Shown here: positions 14,376 through 24,644 of the stretch, piece by piece
Layout: every line of letters begins with the position of its first letter
Position numbering within the stretch: position 1 is the first letter of the stretch
Assembly (NCBI GenBank): GCA_965215765.1
Contig: OZ244118.1
Location: 868,001-932,000, forward strand
From: G965212025 sp965215765
GTDB taxonomy: Bacteria; Pseudomonadota; Gammaproteobacteria; Poriferisulfidales; Oxydemutatoraceae
Direction: 5' to 3'
DNA length: 64,000 bases
Translations under genes and position numbers: made by a program
Notes under the pieces: model-generated
What the model was told of the DNA's origin: nothing
Databases searched by the model: none
Seen by the model: the letters and a program-made list of their open reading frames with translations, nothing else

Positions 14376-16760
14376 ATGTTACGAAAAACAGTCGTGGCAC
14401 TTTTTATTGCCACAATCTATATCAACACTGCATATGCTCAAGAGGTTATCAAGTATGACAAGGATAGATGGATTCCCGGATGGAATGGTCTTGAAGAGTT
14501 AGTGCGAGATGCTTACAAACACTACGAAAGTACCTCTCCCACCTATGCTCAACCGACTTCTGGTCGTGTTGGGTTTATTGATGGGTCGGGGGATGATGCG
14601 AAGAGGCATGGCGTCTTGGTACAAGCAGTCTACTGCTGGTACCTCAGCTCCTTTGACGATGGTTGTGTGTATCCGACAACGTTTACGACAACCACACTCA
14701 AAGAGCTTCCTCTTGACTACGAATTCGCTGGACTTCCGGTGAAGTATGTATACGCACCAGATACCCCTTGGGGTCGAGAGTTTCGTGACGAGTTCATCTC
14801 CGATGACATTGTTACCATCTCTGCCGAAGGAGGGACGATTAGTGGTGGAAGTTGCGATCTTCCAGATTCTGTTTGTGAGTTTATCCTTCCCATTGACATC
14901 ACCCCGAGCACTGGTGCTCATTTGGTGTACTCGGGAAAGAATAGACGTACTGCAAATTCCACCTCTCAATCACTTGCCATTCCAACATTTAAAGCGATAG
15001 CGGAAATTGTTCGCACAACGAGCAAAATCTTAACAGTGAGTGGGTATAACGATAATAACACTAATCAGGTTTGTACTGGTGCTGAGGCATGGTGTATCCA
15101 ATCTCGATTTTCTGTGGGACTTGATTATTTTGGTGGTGTCTCTGGCAACTCCTTCGGCACACCCTTAGTTGGTGTGGTGATGTGGAGTATGCGACAGGTG
15201 AGTCCGACTATGACTGCCACTGATGTGTTCGAGAGAGTGCGGAAGTGTACCTGGGTTCCTGATGGGGTGACTACTCCTGATAGTATCTGGGGTGTTGGTC
15301 AGTTACGGGCAACCCATGACTGTCTGTTCCCTGTGAAAGAGAGAGTTGTGGCAGAAACAACGCAAACAGACACGACGGGAACGACTGTTGTGACTCGTGT
15401 TGTAACGACCTCAACGGTTGCTGTAGTAGATGATGGAGTTCTCACAACAAACGTGATTACTCTCATTGAAATCTCCACGGATACGTCTGTGGCAGAAGAC
15501 ACTATGGTGACAACGGAGATTGGTTTCTTCCAAGACATCATTCCGAGAGGAGGTACTACCAAACGTTTCTCTTTAGCAGAGAGTGTCGTACAGATACCCT
15601 CAACACGAAGAGAGATGGTTGTGATAGGATCACCGTCTACCACACAAGCATTTGTGGGATATACCGGATCTCTCATTACGACAGAGACAGTGACTCAGAC
15701 TTTCACAGGCAAATTAGTCCGTGGAACAAGAGCGACTGCAGATGGAGTAACGACTTCTTCAATCAGAACATCAACTCTCCCGGTAGTCACAACCATGACG
15801 ACAGGGAAAGGTGAACTGAGTACAGAAGTTGTAACAACGGAAGACCAAGAGATCACATTGCTGGTTACCACCAACACTACGACAATCGTGGTGTTGGTGG
15901 AAGATGGTATTGCAACCACCACAGTGGCAACTGTTACGCTCACTTCCACAGATACGTCTGTGAGAATAGGTGTCTACACTACCACAACGCTTTACCTTCC
16001 ATCTGGTGAAACCACCATCCGTTTCTCTTTCACAGAAGACACCACACTGGTGTCATCAACACAAAGAGAGATGATCGTGACAGAACCACCATCCACAACA
16101 AAAGCGTTCGTGGGATATACCGGATCCCTCGTTACAACAGAAACGATTACTCAGACTTCCACAGACCAACTGGTTCGTGGCACAAGAACAACTGTCGATG
16201 ACGTCATGACTTCTTCAATCAGAACATCACTCTCATCGACAATCATATCTATGACGACAGGAGAAGGTGAACTGAGTACGGAGAGGGCACTACCAGAACA
16301 GCTAACAACGTTGACAATTACCACAGAGATCCAAATAACCACAGTACGGTTAGTTGGCAATGGAAGCACCTTGGTGATAACAACAATAACAGAAACTATC
16401 CGTGATGTGTCGGTTACCACAACGGTTGCCTACACAACGGAGAAGACCATTGTTCGACATGACGGAGTGTTGTACACCACCAGTACGGTGCGCGCAACGA
16501 CACTGAGAAGTACTATCACAACCTCTCGTAATGCCCCCATGCCTGTCACCGAAGACACTGAAGCTATTCCCAGTACCTTACAAGGTGACAAGACGATAGT
16601 CACTACTGTTGTGACTATTACGGGGAGTTACACAAAAGATGGTCGAACTGATGTCTTTGATATCAGCAGACCACCAACAAGAACTGAACAGACAGGAAGT
16701 CTCACACCATCGGTCGTGAAACTTCGTCTTCATGTCTTTTTAGGTGGTGCCGCACGGTGA
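14376..16760 (+). CDS. Array paralogue P2: secreted subtilase-like domain with Thr-rich stalk (reference copy)
   Basis: 794 residues from ATG 14376, chosen because MLRKTVVALFIATIYINTAY-A is a standard signal peptide (cleavage after residue 21); the open frame upstream to 14226 is spacer. Residues 22-320 look like a divergent S8 peptidase: GRVGFIDG (Asp69), RHG (His78), VCTGAEAWCIQ, then GNSFGTPLVGVVMW (Ser259) followed by SPTMTATDVFERVRK and SIWGVGQL, matching the GTSxAAPhVaG, P.lT..ev and GyGxvd pattern of subtilases. Asp and His are only 9 residues apart, unusually close, so the triad is tentative. Ten conserved cysteines suggest disulfides. Residues 321-794 are a Thr-rich stalk of about three ~150-residue repeats. 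No autotransporter barrel, LPXTG or transmembrane anchor is seen. Confidence 0.8.
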   Translation: MLRKTVVALFIATIYINTAYAQEVIKYDKDRWIPGWNGLEELVRDAYKHYESTSPTYAQPTSGRVGFIDGSGDDAKRHGVLVQAVYCWYLSSFDDGCVYPTTFTTTTLKELPLDYEFAGLPVKYVYAPDTPWGREFRDEFISDDIVTISAEGGTISGGSCDLPDSVCEFILPIDITPSTGAHLVYSGKNRRTANSTSQSLAIPTFKAIAEIVRTTSKILTVSGYNDNNTNQVCTGAEAWCIQSRFSVGLDYFGGVSGNSFGTPLVGVVMWSMRQVSPTMTATDVFERVRKCTWVPDGVTTPDSIWGVGQLRATHDCLFPVKERVVAETTQTDTTGTTVVTRVVTTSTVAVVDDGVLTTNVITLIEISTDTSVAEDTMVTTEIGFFQDIIPRGGTTKRFSLAESVVQIPSTRREMVVIGSPSTTQAFVGYTGSLITTETVTQTFTGKLVRGTRATADGVTTSSIRTSTLPVVTTMTTGKGELSTEVVTTEDQEITLLVTTNTTTIVVLVEDGIATTTVATVTLTSTDTSVRIGVYTTTTLYLPSGETTIRFSFTEDTTLVSSTQREMIVTEPPSTTKAFVGYTGSLVTTETITQTSTDQLVRGTRTTVDDVMTSSIRTSLSSTIISMTTGEGELSTERALPEQLTTLTITTEIQITTVRLVGNGSTLVITTITETIRDVSVTTTVAYTTEKTIVRHDGVLYTTSTVRATTLRSTITTSRNAPMPVTEDTEAIPSTLQGDKTIVTTVVTITGSYTKDGRTDVFDISRPPTRTEQTGSLTPSVVKLRLHVFLGGAAR

Positions 16761-16946
16761 GAATAAGAATCCTGTCTTGCAACTCCAAACAGGATGTGCA
16801 ACTATATGTACCCCGTTTTATTTTCATGCACAACGTGCTTCCCACGGCACGATTTTGATGCAATACATTCTTGCTGTTTTTATATGGTCCAAGTTGTCAA
16901 AAGTATTGTCATCTACTTTTGTTCGCATATTGAGTTAGCTCAAACA

Positions 16947-19322
16947 ATGTTACGAAAAACAATCGTGGCATTCTTTATTGCCACAATCTATATCAACACT
17001 GCATATGCTCAAGAGGTTATCAAGTATGACAAGGATAGATGGATTCCCGGATGGAATGGTCTTGAAGAGTTAGTGCGAGATGCTTACAAACACTACGAAA
17101 GTACCTCTCCCACCTATGCTCAACCGACTTCTGGTCGTGTTGGGTTTATTGATGGGTTTTTTGATCTTTCGAAGAGGCATGGCATTAAGGTACAAGCAGT
17201 CTACTGCTGGTACCTCAGCTCCTTTGATGATGGTTGTGTGTATCCGACAACGTTTACGACAACCAAAAATCTTCCTTATGACTACGAATTCGCTGGACTT
17301 CCGGTGAAGTATGTATACGCACCAAACCCCCCTTTTGGTCGAGAGTTTCGTGACGAGTTCATCTCCGATGACATTGTTACCATCTCTGCCGAAGGAGGGA
17401 CGATTAGTGGTGAAGGTTGCGGTCTTCCTGATGCTATTTGTAAGTTTATCCTTCCCATTGACATCACCCCGAGCACTGGTGCTCATTTGGTGTACTCAGC
17501 AATGAATAAACGTACTGCAAATTCCACCTCTCAGTCACTTGATATTCCAACATTTAAAGCGATAGCGGAGATTGTTCGCACAACGAGCAAAATCTTAACA
17601 GTAAGTGGGTATAACGATAATAACACTAATCAGGTCTGTACTGGTGCTGAGGCATGGTGTATCCAGTCTCGATTTTCTGTGGGACTTGATTACTTCAGTT
17701 TTGTCCGCGGCAACTCCTTCGGCACACCCTTAGTTGGTGTGGTGATGTGGGGTGTGCGACAGGTGAGTCCGACTATGACTGCCACTGATGTGTTCGAGAG
17801 AGTGCGGAAGTGTACCTGGGTTCCTGATGGGGTGACTACTCCTGATAGTATCTGGGGTGTTGGTCAGTTACGGGCAACTCATGACTGTCTGTTCCCTGTG
17901 AAAGAGAGAGTTATGGCAGAAACAACACAAATAGACACGACGGGAACGACTGTTGTGACTCGTGTTGTAACGACCTCAACGGTTGCTGTAGTAGATGATG
18001 GAGTTCTCACAACAAACGTGATTACTCTCATTGAAATCTCCACGGATACGTCTGTGGCAGAAGAAACTATGGTGACAACGGAGATTGGTTTCTTCCAAGA
18101 CATCATTCCGAGAGGTACTACCAACCGTTTCTCTTTAACAGAGAGTGTCGTACAGATACCCTCAACACGAAGAGAGATGGTTGTGACAGGATCACCGTCT
18201 ACCACACAAGCATTCGTGGGATATACCGGATCTCTCATTACGACAGAGACAGTGACTCAGACTTTCACAGACAAATTAGTCCGTGGAACAAGAACAACTG
18301 TCGATGACGTCATGACTTCTTCAATCAGAACATCAACTCTCCCAGTAGTCACAACCATGACGACAGGAGACGGTGAGCTGAGTACAGAAGCTGTAACAAC
18401 GGAAGATCAAGAGATCACATTGCTGGTTACCACTAACACTACGACAATCGTGGTGAAGGTGGAAGATGGGATTGCAACAACCACAGTGGCAACTGTTACA
18501 CTCACTTCTACAGATACGTCTGTGAGAATGGGTGTCTACACTACCACAACGGTTTACCTTCCCTCTGGTGAAACCACCATCCGTTTCTCTTTCACAGAAG
18601 ACACCACACTGGTGTCATCAACACAAAGAGAGATGATCGTGGCAGAACCACCATCCACAACAAAAGCATTCGTTGGATATACCGGATCTCTCATTACAAC
18701 AGAAACGATTACTCAGACTTCCACAGACCAACTGGTTCGTGGCACAAGAACAACTGTCGATGACGTCATGACTTCTTCAATCAGAACATCACTCTCATCG
18801 ACAATCATATCTATGACGACAGGAGAAGGTGAACTGAGTACGGAGAGGGCGCTACCAGAACAGCCAACAACGTTAACAATTACCACAGAGATCCAAATAA
18901 CCACAGTACGGTCAGTTGGCAATGGAAGCACCTTGGTGATAACAACAATAACAGAAACTATCCGTGATGTGTCGGTTACCACAACGGTTGCCTACACAAC
19001 GGAGAAGACCATTGTTCGACATGACGGAGTGTTGTACGCCACCAGTACAGTGCGAGCAACGACACTGAGAAGTACTACCACAACCTCTCGTAATGCCCCC
19101 ATGCCTGTCACCGAAGACACTGAAGCTATTCCCAGTACCTTACAAGGTGACAAGACGATAATCACTACTGTTGTGACTATTACGGGGAGTTACACAAAAG
19201 ATGGTCGAACTGATGTCTTTGATATCAGTGGACCACCAACAAGAACTGAACAGACAGGAAGTCTCACACCGTCGGTTGTGAAACTTCGTCTTCATGTCTA
19301 TTTGGGTGGTGCCGCACGGTGA
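16947..19322 (+). CDS. Array paralogue P3
   Basis: 791 residues, ATG at 16947, 186 bp after the P2 stop. Framework segments are near-identical to P2. Variable loops: FFDLSK before the RHG histidine, ...PNPPFG after VKYVYA, GCGLPDAICKFILPI in the cysteine loop, NDNNTN after LTVSGY and VGLDYFSFVR before GNSFGTP. The putative Asp, His and Ser are all kept. Its last two loops equal those of P6, and its cysteine loop equals P4, P6 and P9. Ends LRLHVYLGGAAR. Confidence 0.8.
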   Translation: MLRKTIVAFFIATIYINTAYAQEVIKYDKDRWIPGWNGLEELVRDAYKHYESTSPTYAQPTSGRVGFIDGFFDLSKRHGIKVQAVYCWYLSSFDDGCVYPTTFTTTKNLPYDYEFAGLPVKYVYAPNPPFGREFRDEFISDDIVTISAEGGTISGEGCGLPDAICKFILPIDITPSTGAHLVYSAMNKRTANSTSQSLDIPTFKAIAEIVRTTSKILTVSGYNDNNTNQVCTGAEAWCIQSRFSVGLDYFSFVRGNSFGTPLVGVVMWGVRQVSPTMTATDVFERVRKCTWVPDGVTTPDSIWGVGQLRATHDCLFPVKERVMAETTQIDTTGTTVVTRVVTTSTVAVVDDGVLTTNVITLIEISTDTSVAEETMVTTEIGFFQDIIPRGTTNRFSLTESVVQIPSTRREMVVTGSPSTTQAFVGYTGSLITTETVTQTFTDKLVRGTRTTVDDVMTSSIRTSTLPVVTTMTTGDGELSTEAVTTEDQEITLLVTTNTTTIVVKVEDGIATTTVATVTLTSTDTSVRMGVYTTTTVYLPSGETTIRFSFTEDTTLVSSTQREMIVAEPPSTTKAFVGYTGSLITTETITQTSTDQLVRGTRTTVDDVMTSSIRTSLSSTIISMTTGEGELSTERALPEQPTTLTITTEIQITTVRSVGNGSTLVITTITETIRDVSVTTTVAYTTEKTIVRHDGVLYATSTVRATTLRSTTTTSRNAPMPVTEDTEAIPSTLQGDKTIITTVVTITGSYTKDGRTDVFDISGPPTRTEQTGSLTPSVVKLRLHVYLGGAAR

Positions 19323-19508
19323 GAATAAGAATCCTGTCTTGCAACTCCAAACAGGATGTGCAACTATATGCACCCCGTTTTATTTTCATGCACAACGTGC
19401 TTCCCACGGCACGATTTTGATGCAATACACTCTTGCTGTTTTTATATGGTCCAAGTTATCAAAAGTATTGTCATCTACTTTTGCTCGCATATTGAGTTAG
19501 CTCAAACA

Positions 19509-21887
19509 ATGTTACGAAAAACAGTCGTGGCATTCTTTATTGCCACAATCTATATCAACACTGCATATGCTCAAGAGATTATCAAGTATGACAAGGATAG
19601 ATGGATTCCCGGATGGAATGGTCTTGAAGAGTTAGTGCAGGATGCTTACAAACACTACGAAAGTACCTCTCCCACCTATGCTCAACCGACTTCTGGTCGT
19701 GTTGGGTTTATTGATGGGTCGTTTAAACTTTCGAAGAGGCATGGCATTAAGGTACAAGCAGTCTACTGCTGGTACCTCAGCTCCTTTGACGATGGTTGTG
19801 TGTATCCGACAACGTTTACAACAACCAAAAATCTTCCTTATGACTACAAATTCGCTGGGCTTCCAGTGAAGTATGTGTACACATTAAAAACCCCTTTTGG
19901 TCGAGAGTTTCGTAACGAGTTCATCCCCGATGACATCGTTACCATCTCTGCCGAAGGAGGGACGATTAGTGGTGAAGGTTGCGGTCTTCCTGATGCTATT
20001 TGTAAGTTTATCCTTCCCATTGACATCACCCCGAGCACTGGTGCTCATTTGGTGTACTCGGGAGAGAATAGACGTACTGCAAATTCCACCTCTCAGTCAC
20101 TTGCTATTCCAACATTTAAAGCGATAGCGGAGATTGCTCGCACAACGAGCAAAATCTTAACAGTAAGTGGGTATGGCAAAGATAAAACTGATCAGGTTTG
20201 TACTGATGCTGAGGCATGGTGTATCCAGTCTCGGTTCGCTGTTGGGCTTGATTACTTCGGTTTTATTGGTGAAGGCAACTCTTTCGGCACACCCTTAGTT
20301 GGGGTGGTGATGTGGAGTGTGCGACAGGTGAGTCCGACTATGACTGCCACTGATGTGTTCGAGAGAGTGCGGAAGTGTACCTGGGTTCCTGATGGGGTGA
20401 CTACTCCTGATAGTATCTGGGGTGTTGGTCAGTTACGGGCAACTCATGACTGTCTGTTCCCTGTGAAAGAGAGAGTTATGGCAGAAACAACACAAATAGA
20501 CACGACGGGAACGACTGTTGTGACTCGTGTTGTAACGACCTCAACGGTTGCTGTAGTAGATGATGGAGTTCTCACAACAAACGTGATTACTCTCATTGAA
20601 ATCTCCACGGATACGTCTGTGGCAGAAGAAACTATGGTGACAACGGAGATTGGTTTCTTCCAAGACATCATTCCGAGAGGTACTACCAACCGTTTCTCTT
20701 TAACAGAGAGTGTCGTACAGATACCCTCAACACGAAGAGAGATGGTTGTGACAGGATCACCGTCTACCACACAAGCATTCGTGGGATATACCGGATCTCT
20801 CATTACGACAGAGACAGTGACTCAGACTTTCACAGACAAATTAGTCCGTGGAACAAGAACAACTGTCGATGACGTCATGACTTCTTCAATCAGAACATCA
20901 ACTCTCCCAGTAGTCACAACCATGACGACAGGAGACGGTGAGCTGAGTACAGAAGCTGTAACAACGGAAGATCAAGAGATCACATTGCTGGTTACCACTA
21001 ACACTACGACAATCGTGGTGAAGGTGGAAGATGGGATTGCAACAACCACAGTGGCAACTGTTACACTCACTTCTACAGATACGTCTGTGAGAATGGGTGT
21101 CTACACTACCACAACGGTTTACCTTCCATCTGGTGAAACCACCATCCGTTTCTCTTTCACAGAAGACACCACACTGGTGTCATCAACACAAAGAGAGATG
21201 ATCGTGGCAGAACCACCATCCACAACAAAAGCGTTCGTGGGATATACCGGATCTCTCATTACGACAGAAACGGTTACTCAGACTTCCACAGACCAACTGG
21301 TCCGTGGAACAAGAACAACTGTCGATGGCGTAATGACTTCTTCAATCAGAACGTCACTCTCCTCGACAATCATATCTATGACGACAGGAGAAGGTGAACT
21401 GAGTACGGAGAGGGCACTACCAGAACAGCTATCAACGTTGACAATTACCACAGAGATCCAAATAACTACAGTACGGTCAGTTGGCAATGGAAGCACCTTG
21501 GTGATAACAACAATAACAGAAACTATCCGTGATGTGTTGGTTACCACAACGGTTGCCTACACAACGGAGAAGACCATTGTTCGACATGACGGAGTGTCGT
21601 ACACCACCAGTACGGTGCGCGCAACGACACTGAGAAGTACTACCACAACCTCTCGTAATGCCCCCATGCCTGTCACCGAAGACACTGAAGCTATTCCCAG
21701 TACCTTACAAGGTGACAAGGCGATAATCACTACTGTTGTGACTATTACGGGGAGTTACACAAAAGATGGCCGAACTGATGTCTTTGATATCAGTGGACCA
21801 CCAACAAGAATTGAACAGAGAGGAAGTCTCACACCATCGGTTGTGAAACTTCGTCTTCGTGCCTTTTTGGGTGGTGCCGCACGGTGA
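19509..21887 (+). CDS. Array paralogue P4
   Basis: 792 residues, ATG at 19509. The first stalk repeat is practically identical to P3, while the end of the stalk (from about LSTLTITTEIQ to RIEQRGSLTPSVVKLRLRAF) matches P1. Variable loops: SFKLSK, TLKTPFG, GCGLPDAICKFILPI, GKDKTD and VGLDYFGFIGE. Putative Asp/His/Ser are present. The mixture of P3-like and P1-like tracts within one gene is direct evidence of recombination between members. Confidence 0.8.
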   Translation: MLRKTVVAFFIATIYINTAYAQEIIKYDKDRWIPGWNGLEELVQDAYKHYESTSPTYAQPTSGRVGFIDGSFKLSKRHGIKVQAVYCWYLSSFDDGCVYPTTFTTTKNLPYDYKFAGLPVKYVYTLKTPFGREFRNEFIPDDIVTISAEGGTISGEGCGLPDAICKFILPIDITPSTGAHLVYSGENRRTANSTSQSLAIPTFKAIAEIARTTSKILTVSGYGKDKTDQVCTDAEAWCIQSRFAVGLDYFGFIGEGNSFGTPLVGVVMWSVRQVSPTMTATDVFERVRKCTWVPDGVTTPDSIWGVGQLRATHDCLFPVKERVMAETTQIDTTGTTVVTRVVTTSTVAVVDDGVLTTNVITLIEISTDTSVAEETMVTTEIGFFQDIIPRGTTNRFSLTESVVQIPSTRREMVVTGSPSTTQAFVGYTGSLITTETVTQTFTDKLVRGTRTTVDDVMTSSIRTSTLPVVTTMTTGDGELSTEAVTTEDQEITLLVTTNTTTIVVKVEDGIATTTVATVTLTSTDTSVRMGVYTTTTVYLPSGETTIRFSFTEDTTLVSSTQREMIVAEPPSTTKAFVGYTGSLITTETVTQTSTDQLVRGTRTTVDGVMTSSIRTSLSSTIISMTTGEGELSTERALPEQLSTLTITTEIQITTVRSVGNGSTLVITTITETIRDVLVTTTVAYTTEKTIVRHDGVSYTTSTVRATTLRSTTTTSRNAPMPVTEDTEAIPSTLQGDKAIITTVVTITGSYTKDGRTDVFDISGPPTRIEQRGSLTPSVVKLRLRAFLGGAAR

Positions 21888-22073
21888 GAATAAGAATCCT
21901 GTCTTGCAACTCCAAACAGAATGTGCGACTATATGCACCCCGTTTTATTTTCATGCACAACGTGCTTCCCACAGCACGATTTTGATGCAATACATTCTTG
22001 CTACTTTTATATGATCCAAGTTGTCAAAAGTATTGTCATCTACTTTTGTTCGCATATTGAGTTAGCTCAAACA

Positions 22074-24458
22074 ATGTTACGAAAAACAATCGTGGCATTC
22101 TTTATTGCCACAATCTATATCAACACTGCATATGCTCAAGAGGTTATCAAGTATGACAAGGATAGATGGATTCCCGGATGGAATGGTCTTGAAGAGTTAG
22201 TGCGAGATGCTTACAAACACTACGAAAGTACCTCTCCCACCTATGCTCAACCGACTTCTGGTCGTGTTGGGTTTATTGATGGGTCGGGGGATGATGCGAA
22301 GAGGCATGGCATTAAGGTACAAGCAGTCTACTGCTGGTACCTCAGCTCCTTTGACGATGGTTGTGTGTATCCGACAACGTTTACGACAACCACACTCAAA
22401 GAGCTTCCTCTTGAATACAAATTCGCTGGACTTCCGGTGAAGTATGTATACGCACCAGATACCCCTTGGGGTCTAGAGTTTCGTAACGAGTTCATCTCCG
22501 ATGACATCGTTACCATCTCTGTCGCAGGAGAGACGTTTAGTGGTGAAGGTTGCGGTCTTCCTGATACTACTTGTGAGTTTATCCTTCCCATTGACATCAC
22601 CCCGAGCACTGGTGCTCATGTGGTGTACTCAGCACTGAATGAACGTACTGCAAATTCCACCTCTCAATCACTTGCCATTCCAACATTTAAAGCGATATCG
22701 AAGATTGTTCGCACAACGAGCAAAATCTTAACAGTGAGTGGTTATGATGAGATGGAAAAGTCTAATCAGGTCTGTGCTGATGCTGAGGCATGGTGTATCC
22801 AATCTCGATTTTCTGTGGGACTTGATTATTTTGGTGGTGTCTCTGGCAACTCCTTCGGCACACCCCTAGTTGGGGTGGTGATGTGGAGTATGCGACAGGT
22901 GAGTCCGACTATGACTGCCACTGATGTGTTCGAGAGAGTGCGGAAGTGTACCTGGGTTCCTGATGGGGTGACTACTCCTGATAGTATCTGGGGTGTTGGT
23001 CAGTTACGGGCAACTCATGACTGTCTGTTCCCTGTGAAAGAGAGAGTTATGGCAGAAACAACACAAATAGACACGACGGGAACGACTGTTGTGACTCGTG
23101 TTGTAACGACCTCAACGGTTGCTGTGGTAGATGATGGAGTTCTCACAACAAACGTGATTACTCTCATTGAAATCTCCACGGATACGTCTGTGGCAGAAGA
23201 CACTATGGTGACAACGGAGATTGGTTTCTTCCAAGACATCATTCCGAGAGGTACTACCAACCGTTTCTCTTCAACAGAGAGTGTCGTACAGATACCCTCA
23301 ACACGAAGAGAGATGGTTGTGACAGGATCACCGTCTACCACACAAGCATTCGTGGGATATACCGGATCTCTCATTACGACAGAGACAGTGACTCAGACTT
23401 TCACAGACAAGTTAGTCCGTGGAACAAGAACAACTGTCGATGACGTCATGACTTCTTCAATCAGAACATCAACTCTCCCAGTAGTCACAACCATGACGAC
23501 AGGAGAAGGTGAGCTGAGTACAGAAGCTGTAACAACGGAAGATCAAGAGATCACATTGCTGGTTACCACTAACACTACGACAATCGTGGTGAAGGTGGAA
23601 GATGGGATTGCAACAACCACGATGGCAACTGTTACGCTCACTTCTGCGGATACGTCTGTGAGAATGAGTGTCTACACTACCACAACGGTTTACCTTCCCT
23701 CTGCTGAAACTACCATCCGTCTCTCTTTCACAGAAGACACCACACTGGTGTCATCAACACAAAGAGAGATGATCGTGGCAGAACCACCATCCACAACAAA
23801 AGCGTTCGTGGGATATACCGGATCCCTCGTTACAACAGAAACGGTTACTCAGACTTCCACAGACCAACTGGTTCGTGGCACAAGAACAACTGTCGATGAC
23901 GTCATGACTTTTTCAATCAGAACATCAACTCTCCCAGTAGTCACAACCATGACGACAGGAGAAGGTGAACTGAGTACGGAGAGGGCGCTACCAGAACAGC
24001 TAACAACGTTGACACTGACAAAAAGAACCGAAGTGACCACAGTACGGTCAGTTGGCAATGGAAGCACCTTGGTGATAACAACAATAACAGAAACTATCCG
24101 TGATGTGTTGGTTACCACAACGGTTGCCTACACAACGGAGAAGACCATTGTTCGACATGACGGAGTGTTGTACACCACTAGTACAGTGCGCGCAACGACA
24201 CTGAGAAGTACTACCACAACCTCTCGTAATGCCCCCATGCCTGTCACCGAAGACACTGAAGCTATTCCCAGTACCTTACAAGGTGACAAGATGATAATCA
24301 CTACTGTTGTGACTATTACGGGGAGTTACACAAAAGATGGCCGAACTGATGTCTTTGATATCAGCGGACCACCAACAAGAACTGAACAGACAGGAAGTCT
24401 CACACCATCGGTTGTGAAACTTCGTCTTCGTGTCTATTTGGGTGGTGCCATACGGTGA
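22074..24458 (+). CDS. Array paralogue P5
   Basis: 794 residues, ATG at 22074. Variable loops: SGDDAK (as P2), PDTPWG, a unique VAGETFSGEGC start with GCGLPDTTCEFILPI, DEMEKSN (unique) and VGLDYFGGVS (as P2). The last stalk repeat carries LTLTKRTEVTTVRSV in place of LTITTEIQITTVR, a variant shared only with P6. Putative Asp/His/Ser are intact. The spacer before it has A-for-G changes (CAGAATGTGCGACT, CCCACAGCACG) also found before P6 only, so P5 and P6 spacers are recently related. Confidence 0.8.
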   Translation: MLRKTIVAFFIATIYINTAYAQEVIKYDKDRWIPGWNGLEELVRDAYKHYESTSPTYAQPTSGRVGFIDGSGDDAKRHGIKVQAVYCWYLSSFDDGCVYPTTFTTTTLKELPLEYKFAGLPVKYVYAPDTPWGLEFRNEFISDDIVTISVAGETFSGEGCGLPDTTCEFILPIDITPSTGAHVVYSALNERTANSTSQSLAIPTFKAISKIVRTTSKILTVSGYDEMEKSNQVCADAEAWCIQSRFSVGLDYFGGVSGNSFGTPLVGVVMWSMRQVSPTMTATDVFERVRKCTWVPDGVTTPDSIWGVGQLRATHDCLFPVKERVMAETTQIDTTGTTVVTRVVTTSTVAVVDDGVLTTNVITLIEISTDTSVAEDTMVTTEIGFFQDIIPRGTTNRFSSTESVVQIPSTRREMVVTGSPSTTQAFVGYTGSLITTETVTQTFTDKLVRGTRTTVDDVMTSSIRTSTLPVVTTMTTGEGELSTEAVTTEDQEITLLVTTNTTTIVVKVEDGIATTTMATVTLTSADTSVRMSVYTTTTVYLPSAETTIRLSFTEDTTLVSSTQREMIVAEPPSTTKAFVGYTGSLVTTETVTQTSTDQLVRGTRTTVDDVMTFSIRTSTLPVVTTMTTGEGELSTERALPEQLTTLTLTKRTEVTTVRSVGNGSTLVITTITETIRDVLVTTTVAYTTEKTIVRHDGVLYTTSTVRATTLRSTTTTSRNAPMPVTEDTEAIPSTLQGDKMIITTVVTITGSYTKDGRTDVFDISGPPTRTEQTGSLTPSVVKLRLRVYLGGAIR

Positions 24459-24644
24459 GAATAAGAATCCTGTCTTGCAACTCCAAACAGAATGTGCGAC
24501 TATATGCACCCCGTTTTATTTTCATGCACAACGTGCTTCCCACAGCACGATTTTGATGCAATACATTCTTGCTGCTTTTATATGATCCAAGTTATCAAAA
24601 GTATTGTCATCTACTTTTGTTCGCATATTGAGTTAGCTCAAACA

